Positions 28,356-36,443 of a stretch of DNA of 64,000 nt are shown here, piece by piece (position 1 is the stretch's first letter; each line of letters opens with the position of its first letter). The position numbers and the translations under genes are program-made. The DNA comes from an uncultured Bacteroidota bacterium. Lineage in GTDB: Bacteria; Bacteroidota; Bacteroidia; 2-12-FULL-35-15. The stretch covers positions 25,231 to 89,230 of the forward strand of contig CAINDA010000058.1 of the NCBI GenBank assembly GCA_903847205.1, read 5' to 3'. The notes under the pieces were generated by a model that saw only the letters and a program-made list of their open reading frames with translations, did no database searches and had not been told where the DNA came from.

Positions 28356-28655
28356 ATGGAAAATTTTGAAAAAAGAGAATACGATTTCGATACAGAATCA
28401 GATGTGCTGGTTGAAACTGAAGAAGTGCAGACAGCCGACAAACAAATTATACTTTATAATGACGAGTTTAATACATTTGAATTTGTAATTGAATCTTTGA
28501 TAAAAGTCTGTAAACATGATACAATTCAGGCAGAGCAGTGCACCTTTCTTGTTCACTACAAAGGCAGATGTTCTGTAAAAAAAGGTTCGTTTGAAGAGTT
28601 GGAACCATTGTGCACAGCTTTATTGGAAAGAGGTTTGACTGCGGAGATTGAATGA
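28356..28655 (+). CDS. clpS: ATP-dependent Clp protease adaptor ClpS
   Basis: A 99-residue cytoplasmic adaptor that delivers N-degron substrates to ClpA/ClpC-type unfoldases. The core reads LYNDEFNTFEFVIESLIKVC, followed by CTFLVHYKGRCSVKKGSFEEL, matching the ClpS substrate pocket and its conserved histidine region. The first ~30 residues are an acidic flexible extension. Followed by a strong terminator. Confidence 0.92.
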   Translation: MENFEKREYDFDTESDVLVETEEVQTADKQIILYNDEFNTFEFVIESLIKVCKHDTIQAEQCTFLVHYKGRCSVKKGSFEELEPLCTALLERGLTAEIE

Positions 28656-28707
28656 GTTTTTAATTGAATACAATGTTGATGATTTAAAGATTCACTGCTT
28701 AATAATT

Positions 28708-28740
28708 AAGCCCCCTGACAATGATACTGTCAGGGGGCTT
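28708..28740 (+). terminator. Terminator after clpS, CCTGACA palindrome family
   Basis: Perfect 13-bp arms AAGCCCCCTGACA and TGTCAGGGGGCTT around a 7-nt loop, then an AT-rich tail. Shares its CCTGACA core with the palindromes at 47379, 50274 and 59753. Confidence 0.88.
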
Positions 28741-28801
28741 ATTATTATTGTTCTTAAGATGTTTGAGTTTCAATTTTTCAGCAGGCCTTTATAAAATAGT
28801 T

Positions 28802-28809
28802 TATCTTTG
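28802..28809 (+). promoter_or_regulatory. TAnnTTTG promoter element
   Basis: TATCTTTG is an exact match about 100 bp before the ATG at 28908. The upstream -33 TTG is not clear. Confidence 0.45.
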
Positions 28810-28907
28810 AAAAGCAATATGAATGTTATGATACATAACACAAAAGAAGTCTAATTGGGGCGCAGCAAGTGAGTCTTTAAATATGTTTTGCATAAACAAA
28901 ATAAAAA

Positions 28908-30350
28908 ATGAAATCATTTCTTTTTATACTCCTATTGGTTTTCGCAAACATTTGCTTGGGGCAGAAAGATTCTATTGCTCCAAAGAAAATTATTTATGGG
29001 TTTAAAGCCGGCGGGCTCATAGATGATGGAGAGCAGGGGCCCGGCGGTTATATACATTTCACAATGGAAAAGGGTCAAAGTTATTTTTCTGCTGGTCCGC
29101 TTTTTAGCCAAAAAAAGAAAGTAGTAGGAAGAAGTGATGGTGATGACATCCCTTTTTATTATAACAACTATGGTTTAACCGGCTTTAATGCTGTTTATCA
29201 AATAAGCCCTATTCCTAAAAGCAGGGTATTTCAATCTTATTTTCAAAACGAATTGCTTTTCCATTATTTTATGGATAATGGTACAACTGGAAATCCTAAT
29301 GATGGGGGTGATTATCTAACTACAGCAATACCATACAAATCCCATCAAATGGTTATTGAAGATTTTTTTGGCTGGGGCTTTAAAGTTAAATTTCTAAAAA
29401 ACTTTTATCTGAACCAAAGCATTTCATTAGGCTTAGCATACTATTCAACAGTGCAAAACTATAATGATATTAATTATAATAGTACAGGTCATAATTTTTT
29501 TCCAGCTTTTTTAGCTGAAATAGGGCTCGGATATAAATTTGAATATAAATTAAAACTTCCGGCTATTTCCTTCAAACAGAAAAACCCCATTCTATCCTAT
29601 TCAGCTTTTTCTATCGATCAGTTAGATTCCATTTCAGCGATTTCATTCAAATGGAAAAATCCCAGTACCTCCAAAAAGAAACCATCACCGCATATTGCCA
29701 AAAAGTCCATAGATTCCATTGCAGTTAAATACCCGAATGTACCTAAAGATTCAATTGTACCGCAGAAACCACTTTTGGGTATTAACGTAGGTGCTATGCC
29801 TTCTTATTACTTTGAAGGATTGGATTATTATGCAAATTTCAGCATTGAAAAAGGAAAAAACTTTTTGTCCTTTGGACCAATAATAGGCCTGAAATTGGAA
29901 TTGAAAAATGAATATGAAGGACAAATTAAAGAGCAGTATGGCTTAACCGGATTTTATCTTATCTATCAAAGCAAAATTATGCCGAAAGGGAAAAAAATTG
30001 ATTTCTATATTCAAAATGAATTTATTTTACATTATTATACCGATAATGGTACAGAATTATATTGGGGAAACAATAGTTTTCCAAATCCAACTTCAAAATC
30101 TTACAATGCTCATGCATCTGATATCGAATATTATTTAGGCTATGGCTGTAAAATAAGATTTCTAAAAAACTTTTACTTCGATCAAAGTTTTGGAATAGGA
30201 ATACGATATTGTTCAGCGGCTAGTCATTACGGAGATAATACCTACAATTGGAGCGCCGTAAGAATAATGCCCAGTGCATCATTAAAAATGGGAATAGGAT
30301 ATACATTTAAAAATAAATCAAAACCTAATGCTCCCCCATCTAAATTATAA
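28908..30350 (+). CDS. Secreted, internally duplicated putative outer-membrane beta protein
   Basis: 480 residues with a signal peptide (ends CLGQ). Two halves repeat each other. The first (~residues 28-210) has YGLTGFNAVYQ, FQNELLFHYFMDNGT and KFLKNFYLNQSISLGLAYYS. The second (~290-475) has YGLTGFYLIYQ, IQNEFILHYYTDNGT and RFLKNFYFDQSFGIGIRYCS. A Ser/Pro/Lys-rich linker joins them. Alternating aromatic strands suggest a small beta-barrel or two. No named family was recognised. The next gene's ATG at 30400 is 47 bp past this stop. Confidence 0.75.
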   Translation: MKSFLFILLLVFANICLGQKDSIAPKKIIYGFKAGGLIDDGEQGPGGYIHFTMEKGQSYFSAGPLFSQKKKVVGRSDGDDIPFYYNNYGLTGFNAVYQISPIPKSRVFQSYFQNELLFHYFMDNGTTGNPNDGGDYLTTAIPYKSHQMVIEDFFGWGFKVKFLKNFYLNQSISLGLAYYSTVQNYNDINYNSTGHNFFPAFLAEIGLGYKFEYKLKLPAISFKQKNPILSYSAFSIDQLDSISAISFKWKNPSTSKKKPSPHIAKKSIDSIAVKYPNVPKDSIVPQKPLLGINVGAMPSYYFEGLDYYANFSIEKGKNFLSFGPIIGLKLELKNEYEGQIKEQYGLTGFYLIYQSKIMPKGKKIDFYIQNEFILHYYTDNGTELYWGNNSFPNPTSKSYNAHASDIEYYLGYGCKIRFLKNFYFDQSFGIGIRYCSAASHYGDNTYNWSAVRIMPSASLKMGIGYTFKNKSKPNAPPSKL

Positions 30351-30386
30351 CCTCAACTCAACAAAACACCTTCAATCACATTTCAA

Positions 30387-30394
30387 TATATTTG
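30387..30394 (+). promoter_or_regulatory. TAnnTTTG promoter element, predicted leaderless transcript
   Basis: TATATTTG, an exact match, ends 5 nt before the ATG at 30400. Supports that start rather than the longer frame beginning at 30328. Confidence 0.45.
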
Positions 30395-30399
30395 CATCT

Positions 30400-32958
30400 A
30401 TGAAAACAAAACTATTCCTGCTTTTAACAATCCTTTCGGTTAATTATTCGTTCTCACAAAACACACCTTCTCAGTGGATATCAAAAGGAATCGGCGGAGG
30501 CGGTGCTGTGCAGAACCCTGTTATCAGTCCATTCGACAGCAACCGGGTATTTATGAGTGCTGCTATGAGTGAAATGTTTGAGACAACTGATTTCGGACTA
30601 AACTGGCAGCAGCATCCTTATTTTAACCTGCAGGGCGGGCTGAGAGGTAAAGTGTGTTTTACCAATAAACCTATGAAACTTTATGGCATCGCGCTTTCTA
30701 ACGGCGGCACTTATCTTCCTAAAAAAAGTACCGACGGAGGTGCCACCTGGGCTGCAATGATTCCGAACCCATGCATTAATTTCGGTGCATTTCAGATGTA
30801 CTCCAACCTTGCTGATTACAAGCAATTCACGATAAGTGATAAAAACAATATTTACTTTACCAAGGACAGCGGTTTCAGTTATACAACTATAGAAACCGAC
30901 TTATCTGTTTCGGGACTGCATTTGGCCGGAGCCTTTTTCGACGGTGCAAACATTTACATTGCTTCCAATAAAAAGATATTTATTTCTAATGACGGCGGCG
31001 TTTCTTTCCCGACAGTTATCCTGAATTCAGCTGCCAATATTTCCTCAAACGAAGGTGTTGTAAGCTTTACAGGATGTAAGATTGGAAATGTCACCAAATT
31101 CTATTGTTCTACTATTTCAGCATCTGTGCTTACCTGCCAAACCTCGGGCTCTGATGTAAGATATTTTACAGGATTATATACCATGCGAAATCCGTTTTCG
31201 GCATGGGTGCCTATTACAGCAAACTTAGCAGCGGTATCAAATACGGCTTCTGCAGAGGCCTATTATGTTGCAGCTCCTGCAGCCGATACCAGTACATTAT
31301 ACATTGGCGGCAGATTAACTTCTATCGGCGCTATTTACGGTACAGTTTTTAAATCCAGAAATGGCGGTGTATCATTTACCAATACATTTTTAGATATTCC
31401 AGCAGGAAACAATACCAATATCAGCACCGGCTGGATAGGCACTTCTTCCGCTTCAGGATATATTCAGAACTGGTCGCTTAACAATACTACCGAAGGTTTC
31501 TGTATAGACCCGAACAACAGCCATAGAATTATCCGTACTGATAAATCAAATGTTTATTACAGCGTTAACGGCGGAGCAAGCTGGGTGCAGATGTATATAA
31601 AGCCTGCTGATGAAAATGCTGCCAATGCTGCCTTTCCGGGAACAGTCGAATATGCTGCAACCGGACTTGAAACAAGTGTAAGCAATTGGCTGACATGGAT
31701 AGACAGCCTCAATTTGATTACTTCGCTCGGCGATCTTACGGCAGCTAAAAGCAGCAACGGCGGTAATAAATGGGGATTTAATTACGATGCCACAAATATT
31801 TTTGAAGGAGGTAATACAAATATCGATGATGTGAATATGATATTGAAACATCCGGTAACGGGCGTATTATATGCTGCCGGAGGAGAAACACCCGGCTATG
31901 ACGGCACCTGGAGCGACAGCCGTTTAGGGGTTTCGCATGGCAGAATTTGTTTTTCCATTGATCATGGAATCACCTGGAAACTGCTGCATGATTTCGGCAG
32001 GCCTGTTACAGGTATTAATTTCGACAGACATCATCCCGATTCACTTTATGCCTGTGTTCAGGATACTCTTGGCGGTGCTATCGGCGGGATATACAGATGT
32101 AATTCAGTTTCGGCGGGGTCAAGTTCTTTATGGACAAGACTGAATGCCCCTGCCCGCGCTGATAACCGCCCTCATACTATTTATGTATTAAACGACGGCA
32201 CATTGATGGCAAGTTATTACCCTTATGACTCAACTGGTAATTTGAATTATGCTGCACAGAGCGGTGTGTTTTACAGCAGCAACGGCGGCACCAGCTGGTC
32301 CGACAGAACAGGCGCCGGAATGACAAAGCATACACTGAATATTATTCCGGATAGAAACGATGCTTCGGATTCAACATGGTTTGCCTGCGTTGGTTCAGGA
32401 GGCGGAACAGCAGGCTTATACCGCAGTACAGACCGCGGTATTAACTGGGCAAATATTACTCCGGGCGTAGGTACTGTAAGCTGTACTTTTAATCCTGCCA
32501 GAAGCAATGAAATGTATATCTGCTCCGAACTAAACGGCTTATATTATGCAGCTGGAACCAACAGCAATTCATTTACTCCTACGTTATTTGCGAATTATAA
32601 TTTCCGCAATCCGCAGCGTGTTTTCTTTAACCCGTATAATGCGAACGAAGTATGGGTATGCAGTTTCGGAAACGGTTTGAGCAAAGGGACAACCAGTACT
32701 AACATAGGCATTGCTAATACGCCGTTTATAGATAAGTCATTTGCAGTTTATCCCAACCCTTCATCAAATGATGTTTATATAAAAACGGCATTGCTTAATT
32801 ACACACTTACATTATATAATCCGCTGGGGCAGGTTGTTTTCCAGAAACAGAATGCAGCACATATTAATACTGCAGGGTTTTCATCCGGATTGTATTTTGT
32901 AACAATTAATAATAAAGAAGGCCAGCAGCAGACCATCAAATTACTTATTAATCATTAA
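30400..32958 (+). CDS. BNR-like beta-propeller protein with T9SS type A sorting domain
   Basis: Start taken at ATG 30400 (MKTKLFLLLTILSVNYSFSQ, a proper signal peptide), which leaves 852 residues. The body holds many Asp-box/BNR-like motifs (STDGGATW, NDGGVSF, SVNGGASW, SIDHGITW, SSNGGTSW, STDRGINW), as in sialidase, sortilin and GH74-type propellers. The last ~75 residues form the T9SS sorting domain (FAVYPNPSSNDVYI...GLYFVTINNKEG). Expected at the surface or secreted. No catalytic residues were assigned, so glycosidase activity is not claimed. Confidence 0.85.
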   Translation: MKTKLFLLLTILSVNYSFSQNTPSQWISKGIGGGGAVQNPVISPFDSNRVFMSAAMSEMFETTDFGLNWQQHPYFNLQGGLRGKVCFTNKPMKLYGIALSNGGTYLPKKSTDGGATWAAMIPNPCINFGAFQMYSNLADYKQFTISDKNNIYFTKDSGFSYTTIETDLSVSGLHLAGAFFDGANIYIASNKKIFISNDGGVSFPTVILNSAANISSNEGVVSFTGCKIGNVTKFYCSTISASVLTCQTSGSDVRYFTGLYTMRNPFSAWVPITANLAAVSNTASAEAYYVAAPAADTSTLYIGGRLTSIGAIYGTVFKSRNGGVSFTNTFLDIPAGNNTNISTGWIGTSSASGYIQNWSLNNTTEGFCIDPNNSHRIIRTDKSNVYYSVNGGASWVQMYIKPADENAANAAFPGTVEYAATGLETSVSNWLTWIDSLNLITSLGDLTAAKSSNGGNKWGFNYDATNIFEGGNTNIDDVNMILKHPVTGVLYAAGGETPGYDGTWSDSRLGVSHGRICFSIDHGITWKLLHDFGRPVTGINFDRHHPDSLYACVQDTLGGAIGGIYRCNSVSAGSSSLWTRLNAPARADNRPHTIYVLNDGTLMASYYPYDSTGNLNYAAQSGVFYSSNGGTSWSDRTGAGMTKHTLNIIPDRNDASDSTWFACVGSGGGTAGLYRSTDRGINWANITPGVGTVSCTFNPARSNEMYICSELNGLYYAAGTNSNSFTPTLFANYNFRNPQRVFFNPYNANEVWVCSFGNGLSKGTTSTNIGIANTPFIDKSFAVYPNPSSNDVYIKTALLNYTLTLYNPLGQVVFQKQNAAHINTAGFSSGLYFVTINNKEGQQQTIKLLINH

Positions 32959-33019
32959 TAAAATTTCTAAGTCCTAAATTTTAAATCAATGTTGTTTTTT
33001 AAGAAGCCATCGCACATAT

Positions 33020-33068
33020 TTCGACAAGCTCAATATGACCATCGCTCTGTCAGTCTGAGCATGTCGAA
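33020..33068. repeat. TTCGACA inverted-repeat element, copy 1
   Basis: Arms TTCGACAAGCTCA and TGAGCATGTCGAA flank a ~23-nt centre. Same family as 58865-58913, where the arms are better matched. Intergenic, between the BNR protein and the TPR protein genes. Confidence 0.75.
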
Positions 33069-33176
33069 GACCATGGGCAGGGTGTTTTGTTAAAATATTC
33101 TTTTAAAAAACGACCTTGAATCCTAATTCCTAAATCAATAAATCTTAAATCCCCATTCCTTAACCCATAATTTTAA

Positions 33177-34499
33177 TTGAAAAAATCAGTTTCATTTCTG
33201 CTTTGTTTTTTATTCATTGCAATTGCATATTCCCAAAACATTGTCGATTCACTGCAGAGAGAAGGGGTTTCAATGCTTCAGCAGCAGCAGTTCGATAAAG
33301 CATTAGTAACTTTTAATAAGCTTATCAATCTGCAGCCATCTAATGCTGAAGCTTATTATAACAGAGGCATTGTACACGCCAGCATGGGAAATATGGCCTT
33401 GGCTATTGCCGATTATTCTAAAACAATTGAACTCCTTCCTAAAAAAACAGAGGCTTATGTTAACAGGGGATCGGCCTACAGCGGCTTAAAACAATACAAG
33501 CAGGCATTGGATGATTATAATAAAGCAATTGAATTAAATCCTAAAATTGCCGAAGTTTATAACAACCGCGGTTATTTGTACAGGCTTCAGAATAAGCCGG
33601 ATGAAGCTATGAAAGATTTTGATAAAGCCATTGTCCTTAATCCAAAATACAGCAAGGCATATATCAATAAAGCTTTAGCAAACAGCGAGTCCGGCAAGCA
33701 TAAGGAAGCTGTTGAAATACTCAGCACCCTTATCGGCCTGAACCCCAATTTTGCACCTGCCTATTTCAACCGTGCGCTTGAATATACCCAGCTCGGCGAT
33801 AAAAGAAATGCACTGAATGATTATGATAAAGGATTATCATTAGAGCCCGGCGATGTGCCTGCGCTTTATTCAAGGGCGCACATTAGAAGTGAATCAGGTG
33901 ATAACCTCGGCGCTATTAAAGACGGTACTGCTTTGCTGAAACTTGACCCTAATAACGCCAAAGTTTTTTATTTGCGCGCTGATGCCCAGTATAATTTAAA
34001 ACATTATAAAGAAGCTGTGGATGACTATACCCATGCCGTGGAAAGCAAGCCTGAATATTGGGAAGCATTTATTCATCGCGGCAACGCATTTGACATGATG
34101 GGAAAGTATGAAGATGCCCTCAAAGATTATTACAAAGCCACCGAACTGCACCCCGAAGCTGTGGAGAGTTATGAGCAGAGAGCTGTTGCAAGACTTGCAA
34201 AAAATGATGTTACGGGTGCGCTTTCGGATTTGAGCAAGGCAATGAAAATTGCACCAAAGGATATAAAAATAATTGAAAAAAGAGCCATATTATGGGCAGC
34301 CGTTAAAGATTATAAAACTGCAGCCGAAGATTATTCAAAAATATTAGAAATAGATGCTGCTAATATTCCGGCTCTTAACTCCCGCGGCGATTTATATGTA
34401 AAACTCAATAATAAAGAGCAGGCCTGCCTCGATTACCGCAAAGCCGAAGCTTTAGGCAGCGGTGCTGCTATGAGTAAAAGGATATTTAATTGTAAATAA
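33177..34499 (+). CDS. Periplasmic or exported TPR protein, TTG start
   Basis: 440 residues. The frame has no suitable ATG at its start; TTG at 33177 gives KKSVSFLLCFLFIAIAYSQ, a clear signal peptide, so TTG is the likely initiator. The rest is about ten or eleven tetratricopeptide repeats with the pattern AYxNRG...G....A..DY.KAI.L.P, a scaffold for protein-protein contacts. Partner unknown. The stop codon is directly followed by array C. Confidence 0.85.
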   Translation: MKKSVSFLLCFLFIAIAYSQNIVDSLQREGVSMLQQQQFDKALVTFNKLINLQPSNAEAYYNRGIVHASMGNMALAIADYSKTIELLPKKTEAYVNRGSAYSGLKQYKQALDDYNKAIELNPKIAEVYNNRGYLYRLQNKPDEAMKDFDKAIVLNPKYSKAYINKALANSESGKHKEAVEILSTLIGLNPNFAPAYFNRALEYTQLGDKRNALNDYDKGLSLEPGDVPALYSRAHIRSESGDNLGAIKDGTALLKLDPNNAKVFYLRADAQYNLKHYKEAVDDYTHAVESKPEYWEAFIHRGNAFDMMGKYEDALKDYYKATELHPEAVESYEQRAVARLAKNDVTGALSDLSKAMKIAPKDIKIIEKRAILWAAVKDYKTAAEDYSKILEIDAANIPALNSRGDLYVKLNNKEQACLDYRKAEALGSGAAMSKRIFNCK

Positions 34500-34513
34500 C
34501 GCTTTTACAAATC

Positions 34514-35083
34514 GTGTTTCCGCAGCGAACAGGGAAGATTCCGCAGCGAATAGGGAAGATTCCGCAGCGAACAGAGAAGATTCCACAGCGAACAGGGAAG
34601 TTTCCGCAGCGAACAGGGAAGATTCCGCAGCGAACAGAGAAGATTCCACAGCGAATAGGGAAGATTCCGCAGCGAACAGGGAAGATTCCGCAGCGAACAG
34701 AGAAGATTCCACAGCGAACAGGGAAGTTTCCGCAGCGAACAGGGAAGATTCCGCAGCGAATAGGGAAGTTTCTGCAGCGAACATGTCTGATTCTGCAGCG
34801 AACAGGTCTGATTCCGCAGCGAACATGTCTGTTTCTGCAGCGAACATGCCCATTTGCTGCAACTGACCAAATTTTATTGATAAACTCAGGCAATGGACAA
34901 TTAAATTATTATTTAGGATTAACAAAAACTGCTGTTCCTGTAACCGGTTCGGTAGTTATCACACTTGCACCTAACACCGAGCAGACAATTGCTGCCAGCG
35001 CCTTAGGCGATTTTGCAAATAATCATTATTTAATTGCGGCCAACCCCGATGCCAATTTAACAGTAGCATGGGATTTGATTTAG
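34514..35083 (+). CDS. Array-fused ORF or 5'-truncated pseudogene of a small beta-rich protein
   Basis: The frame opens at a GTG at the edge of array C, 14 nt after the TPR gene. It reads 16 heptapeptides of the IPQRTGK type, then continues without a stop into ~75 residues that look like a real domain (QILLINSGNGQLNYYLGL, SVVITLAPNTEQT, LGDFANNHYLIAANP). There is no ATG between array and domain. Either the array is translated as a basic repeat, or the domain lost its N-terminal part when the array grew. The hairpin after the stop matches the layout of the genes at 5035 and 16841. Sequence similarity to those two is not evident. Confidence 0.4.
   Translation: MFPQRTGKIPQRIGKIPQRTEKIPQRTGKFPQRTGKIPQRTEKIPQRIGKIPQRTGKIPQRTEKIPQRTGKFPQRTGKIPQRIGKFLQRTCLILQRTGLIPQRTCLFLQRTCPFAATDQILLINSGNGQLNYYLGLTKTAVPVTGSVVITLAPNTEQTIAASALGDFANNHYLIAANPDANLTVAWDLI
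34522..34857. repeat. 21-bp-period tandem array C
   Basis: Sixteen units with GCAGCGAA (or ACAGCGAA) at 34522 and every 21 bp to 34837, with no length exception. The second half alternates between classes: CAGGGAAGATTCC, CAGAGAAGATTCC, TAGGGAAGATTCC, and at the right end CATGTCTGATTCT. Each junction contains GGAA-GA-TTCC, a short dyad. All six frames are mostly open because the period is a multiple of three, so overlapping ORFs here are not independent evidence of genes. Confidence 0.92.
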
Positions 35084-35111
35084 AATGATGAAATTGATGT
35101 ATTGATTTTAT

Positions 35112-35142
35112 AAATGCATCCCGAAATATTCGGGGCGCATTT
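35112..35142 (+). terminator. Terminator after the array C gene
   Basis: Arms AAATGC-AT-CCCGAA and TTCGGG-GC-GCATTT around ATA, followed by TTGTTTTT, 28 bp past the stop at 35083. Confidence 0.75.
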
Positions 35143-35203
35143 GTTTTTAATAAGATTATATTTGTGAGGTTAAATAATCAGCGGCCCTTTTAATTCCCAT
35201 CAT

Positions 35204-35653
35204 GTGAGCATTTCTTCGAAGATTTATAATGTATTCTTAATTATTGCTCTATCTTTTGGATGCAATCGGATATATTCTCAAAATGGATATAAAGAACTTT
35301 CTATTGACAATGATTCCCTAAAAATTATTTATTTGATAAAAGAACCTATTAAGATAAATAACGAACCAGCTAAATACTGGACTATAAAAGGGAAATTGAA
35401 AGTCGAAAACAAAAGAAGTAATTTGACGAAATATGGTAACGGGTTTTCGAATTTAATAATAAATGATTCCTTGCATGCACGTCCATACATTGATACTTAT
35501 GCGACAATTCTAGTTGATGTTGACATAATAGATTTAAAGCCAAATTCAAAAATCGAGTTTGATGTTTATTGGAAGTTTGATTCGACTATTTTAAGCACTG
35601 ATAAAATAGAAATCAGGTTTAGAAAACCAAAGTTAGGATTGGGAGATTTATAA
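35204..35653 (+). CDS. Uncharacterised small exported protein, GTG start
   Basis: 149 residues. No ATG near the start; GTG at 35204 gives SISSKIYNVFLIIALSFGCNRIYSQ, a plausible signal peptide. A TATATTTG promoter element sits at 35157-35164. The mature part is beta-rich (YWTIKGKLKVENKRSN, IEFDVYWKFDSTIL) with no recognised family. Composition is more AT-rich than its neighbours. With the next gene it forms a two-gene patch between the array C unit and pckA. Confidence 0.65.
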   Translation: MSISSKIYNVFLIIALSFGCNRIYSQNGYKELSIDNDSLKIIYLIKEPIKINNEPAKYWTIKGKLKVENKRSNLTKYGNGFSNLIINDSLHARPYIDTYATILVDVDIIDLKPNSKIEFDVYWKFDSTILSTDKIEIRFRKPKLGLGDL

Positions 35654-35733
35654 AAATAAATATTATTTAAAATGCCGATAGGCGCTAAGTTGTGCCTAAT
35701 ATCTAGCGTTAGAAATAAATTAAATTTAGACTT

Positions 35734-36243
35734 ATGAGTATAAAGCCTATTTATATATGGACAATCACAGCCCTAACTATTGGTATTGGTATAATTCCTT
35801 ATAAACTTCCAGATTATAATCCACAAATTAATGAACCAAACAAATTATTAGTGCATTATCAAGAATGTACTTGTTGTGGCGCCTTTGGCATTGAAAAAGG
35901 CGAATTAGAAGTCCCAAATCAATACAAAAAATATTTTCCAAATAAAATTTATGAATTAACAGTGCCAAATAACGATGAACCATATAAATTCAATCTTGAA
36001 CTATTAATCAGCAGCGATTTTATAATTTCCGGAAAAATAATTGATATTGATACATCTGAGGGGAAAATACAAAGAGAAGACTGTGGTATTAAACCCGTAT
36101 TTGAAATTTCAAAATGGGCGCCGACAAAATATTCGGCAAATTTCTGGACTTTTGGCCCTGTTTTTATTTTAATTTATTTTATCGGAAATTTTGGATTAAT
36201 AATTTATTCTATTATTTGTACCGCGAATTATAAGAAAAAATAA
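35734..36243 (+). CDS. Uncharacterised AT-rich protein with two membrane segments and a CTCC motif
   Basis: 169 residues. An N-terminal hydrophobic segment (IYIWTITALTIGIGIIPY), an extracytoplasmic-looking domain with HYQECTCCGAFGIEKGE and a later DCGIKP cysteine, and a C-terminal membrane helix (FGPVFILIYFIGNFGLIIYSII). Three cysteines clustered as CTCC suggest metal or redox contacts, but no family was recognised. Strongly AT-rich like the gene before it, possibly acquired. Confidence 0.65.
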   Translation: MSIKPIYIWTITALTIGIGIIPYKLPDYNPQINEPNKLLVHYQECTCCGAFGIEKGELEVPNQYKKYFPNKIYELTVPNNDEPYKFNLELLISSDFIISGKIIDIDTSEGKIQREDCGIKPVFEISKWAPTKYSANFWTFGPVFILIYFIGNFGLIIYSIICTANYKKK

Positions 36244-36443
36244 TTTCCCTCGCTCAAAAGCCCAACGCAAGGAATCATTTAGCCATCCAATATCTAAATC
36301 TATTTCAGGCATAATTCCAGCAACATTTTATTCCCCTCCCAATGTTAAAATGTTACATAATTATGTTTAATTAAATCTCATCGTTCAAAATTTATTAAAT
36401 TTACACTTTCATTTGAAATTTATTAATCAAAAACAAGAAAAAT

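Noticed and set aside
28711..28740. Riboswitch or structured RNA near clpS
   Set aside because: It is a simple perfect hairpin with a short loop directly after a stop codon, best explained as a terminator.
34522..34857. Tandem guide-RNA (TIGR-type) array
   Set aside because: No Tas-like Nop-domain or nuclease gene is adjacent, and the units do not show the dual-repeat, dual-spacer arrangement.
34452..34925. Three overlapping minus-strand frames across array C
   Set aside because: Same artefact of a stop-free 21-bp unit; three frames are open at once and none leads into a plausible domain.
35654..35733. Integron attC site after the gene at 35204
   Set aside because: GCCTAAT and GTTAGAA are each one base off the RYYYAAC and GTTRRRY boxes, lie too close together, and no paired inner boxes were found.
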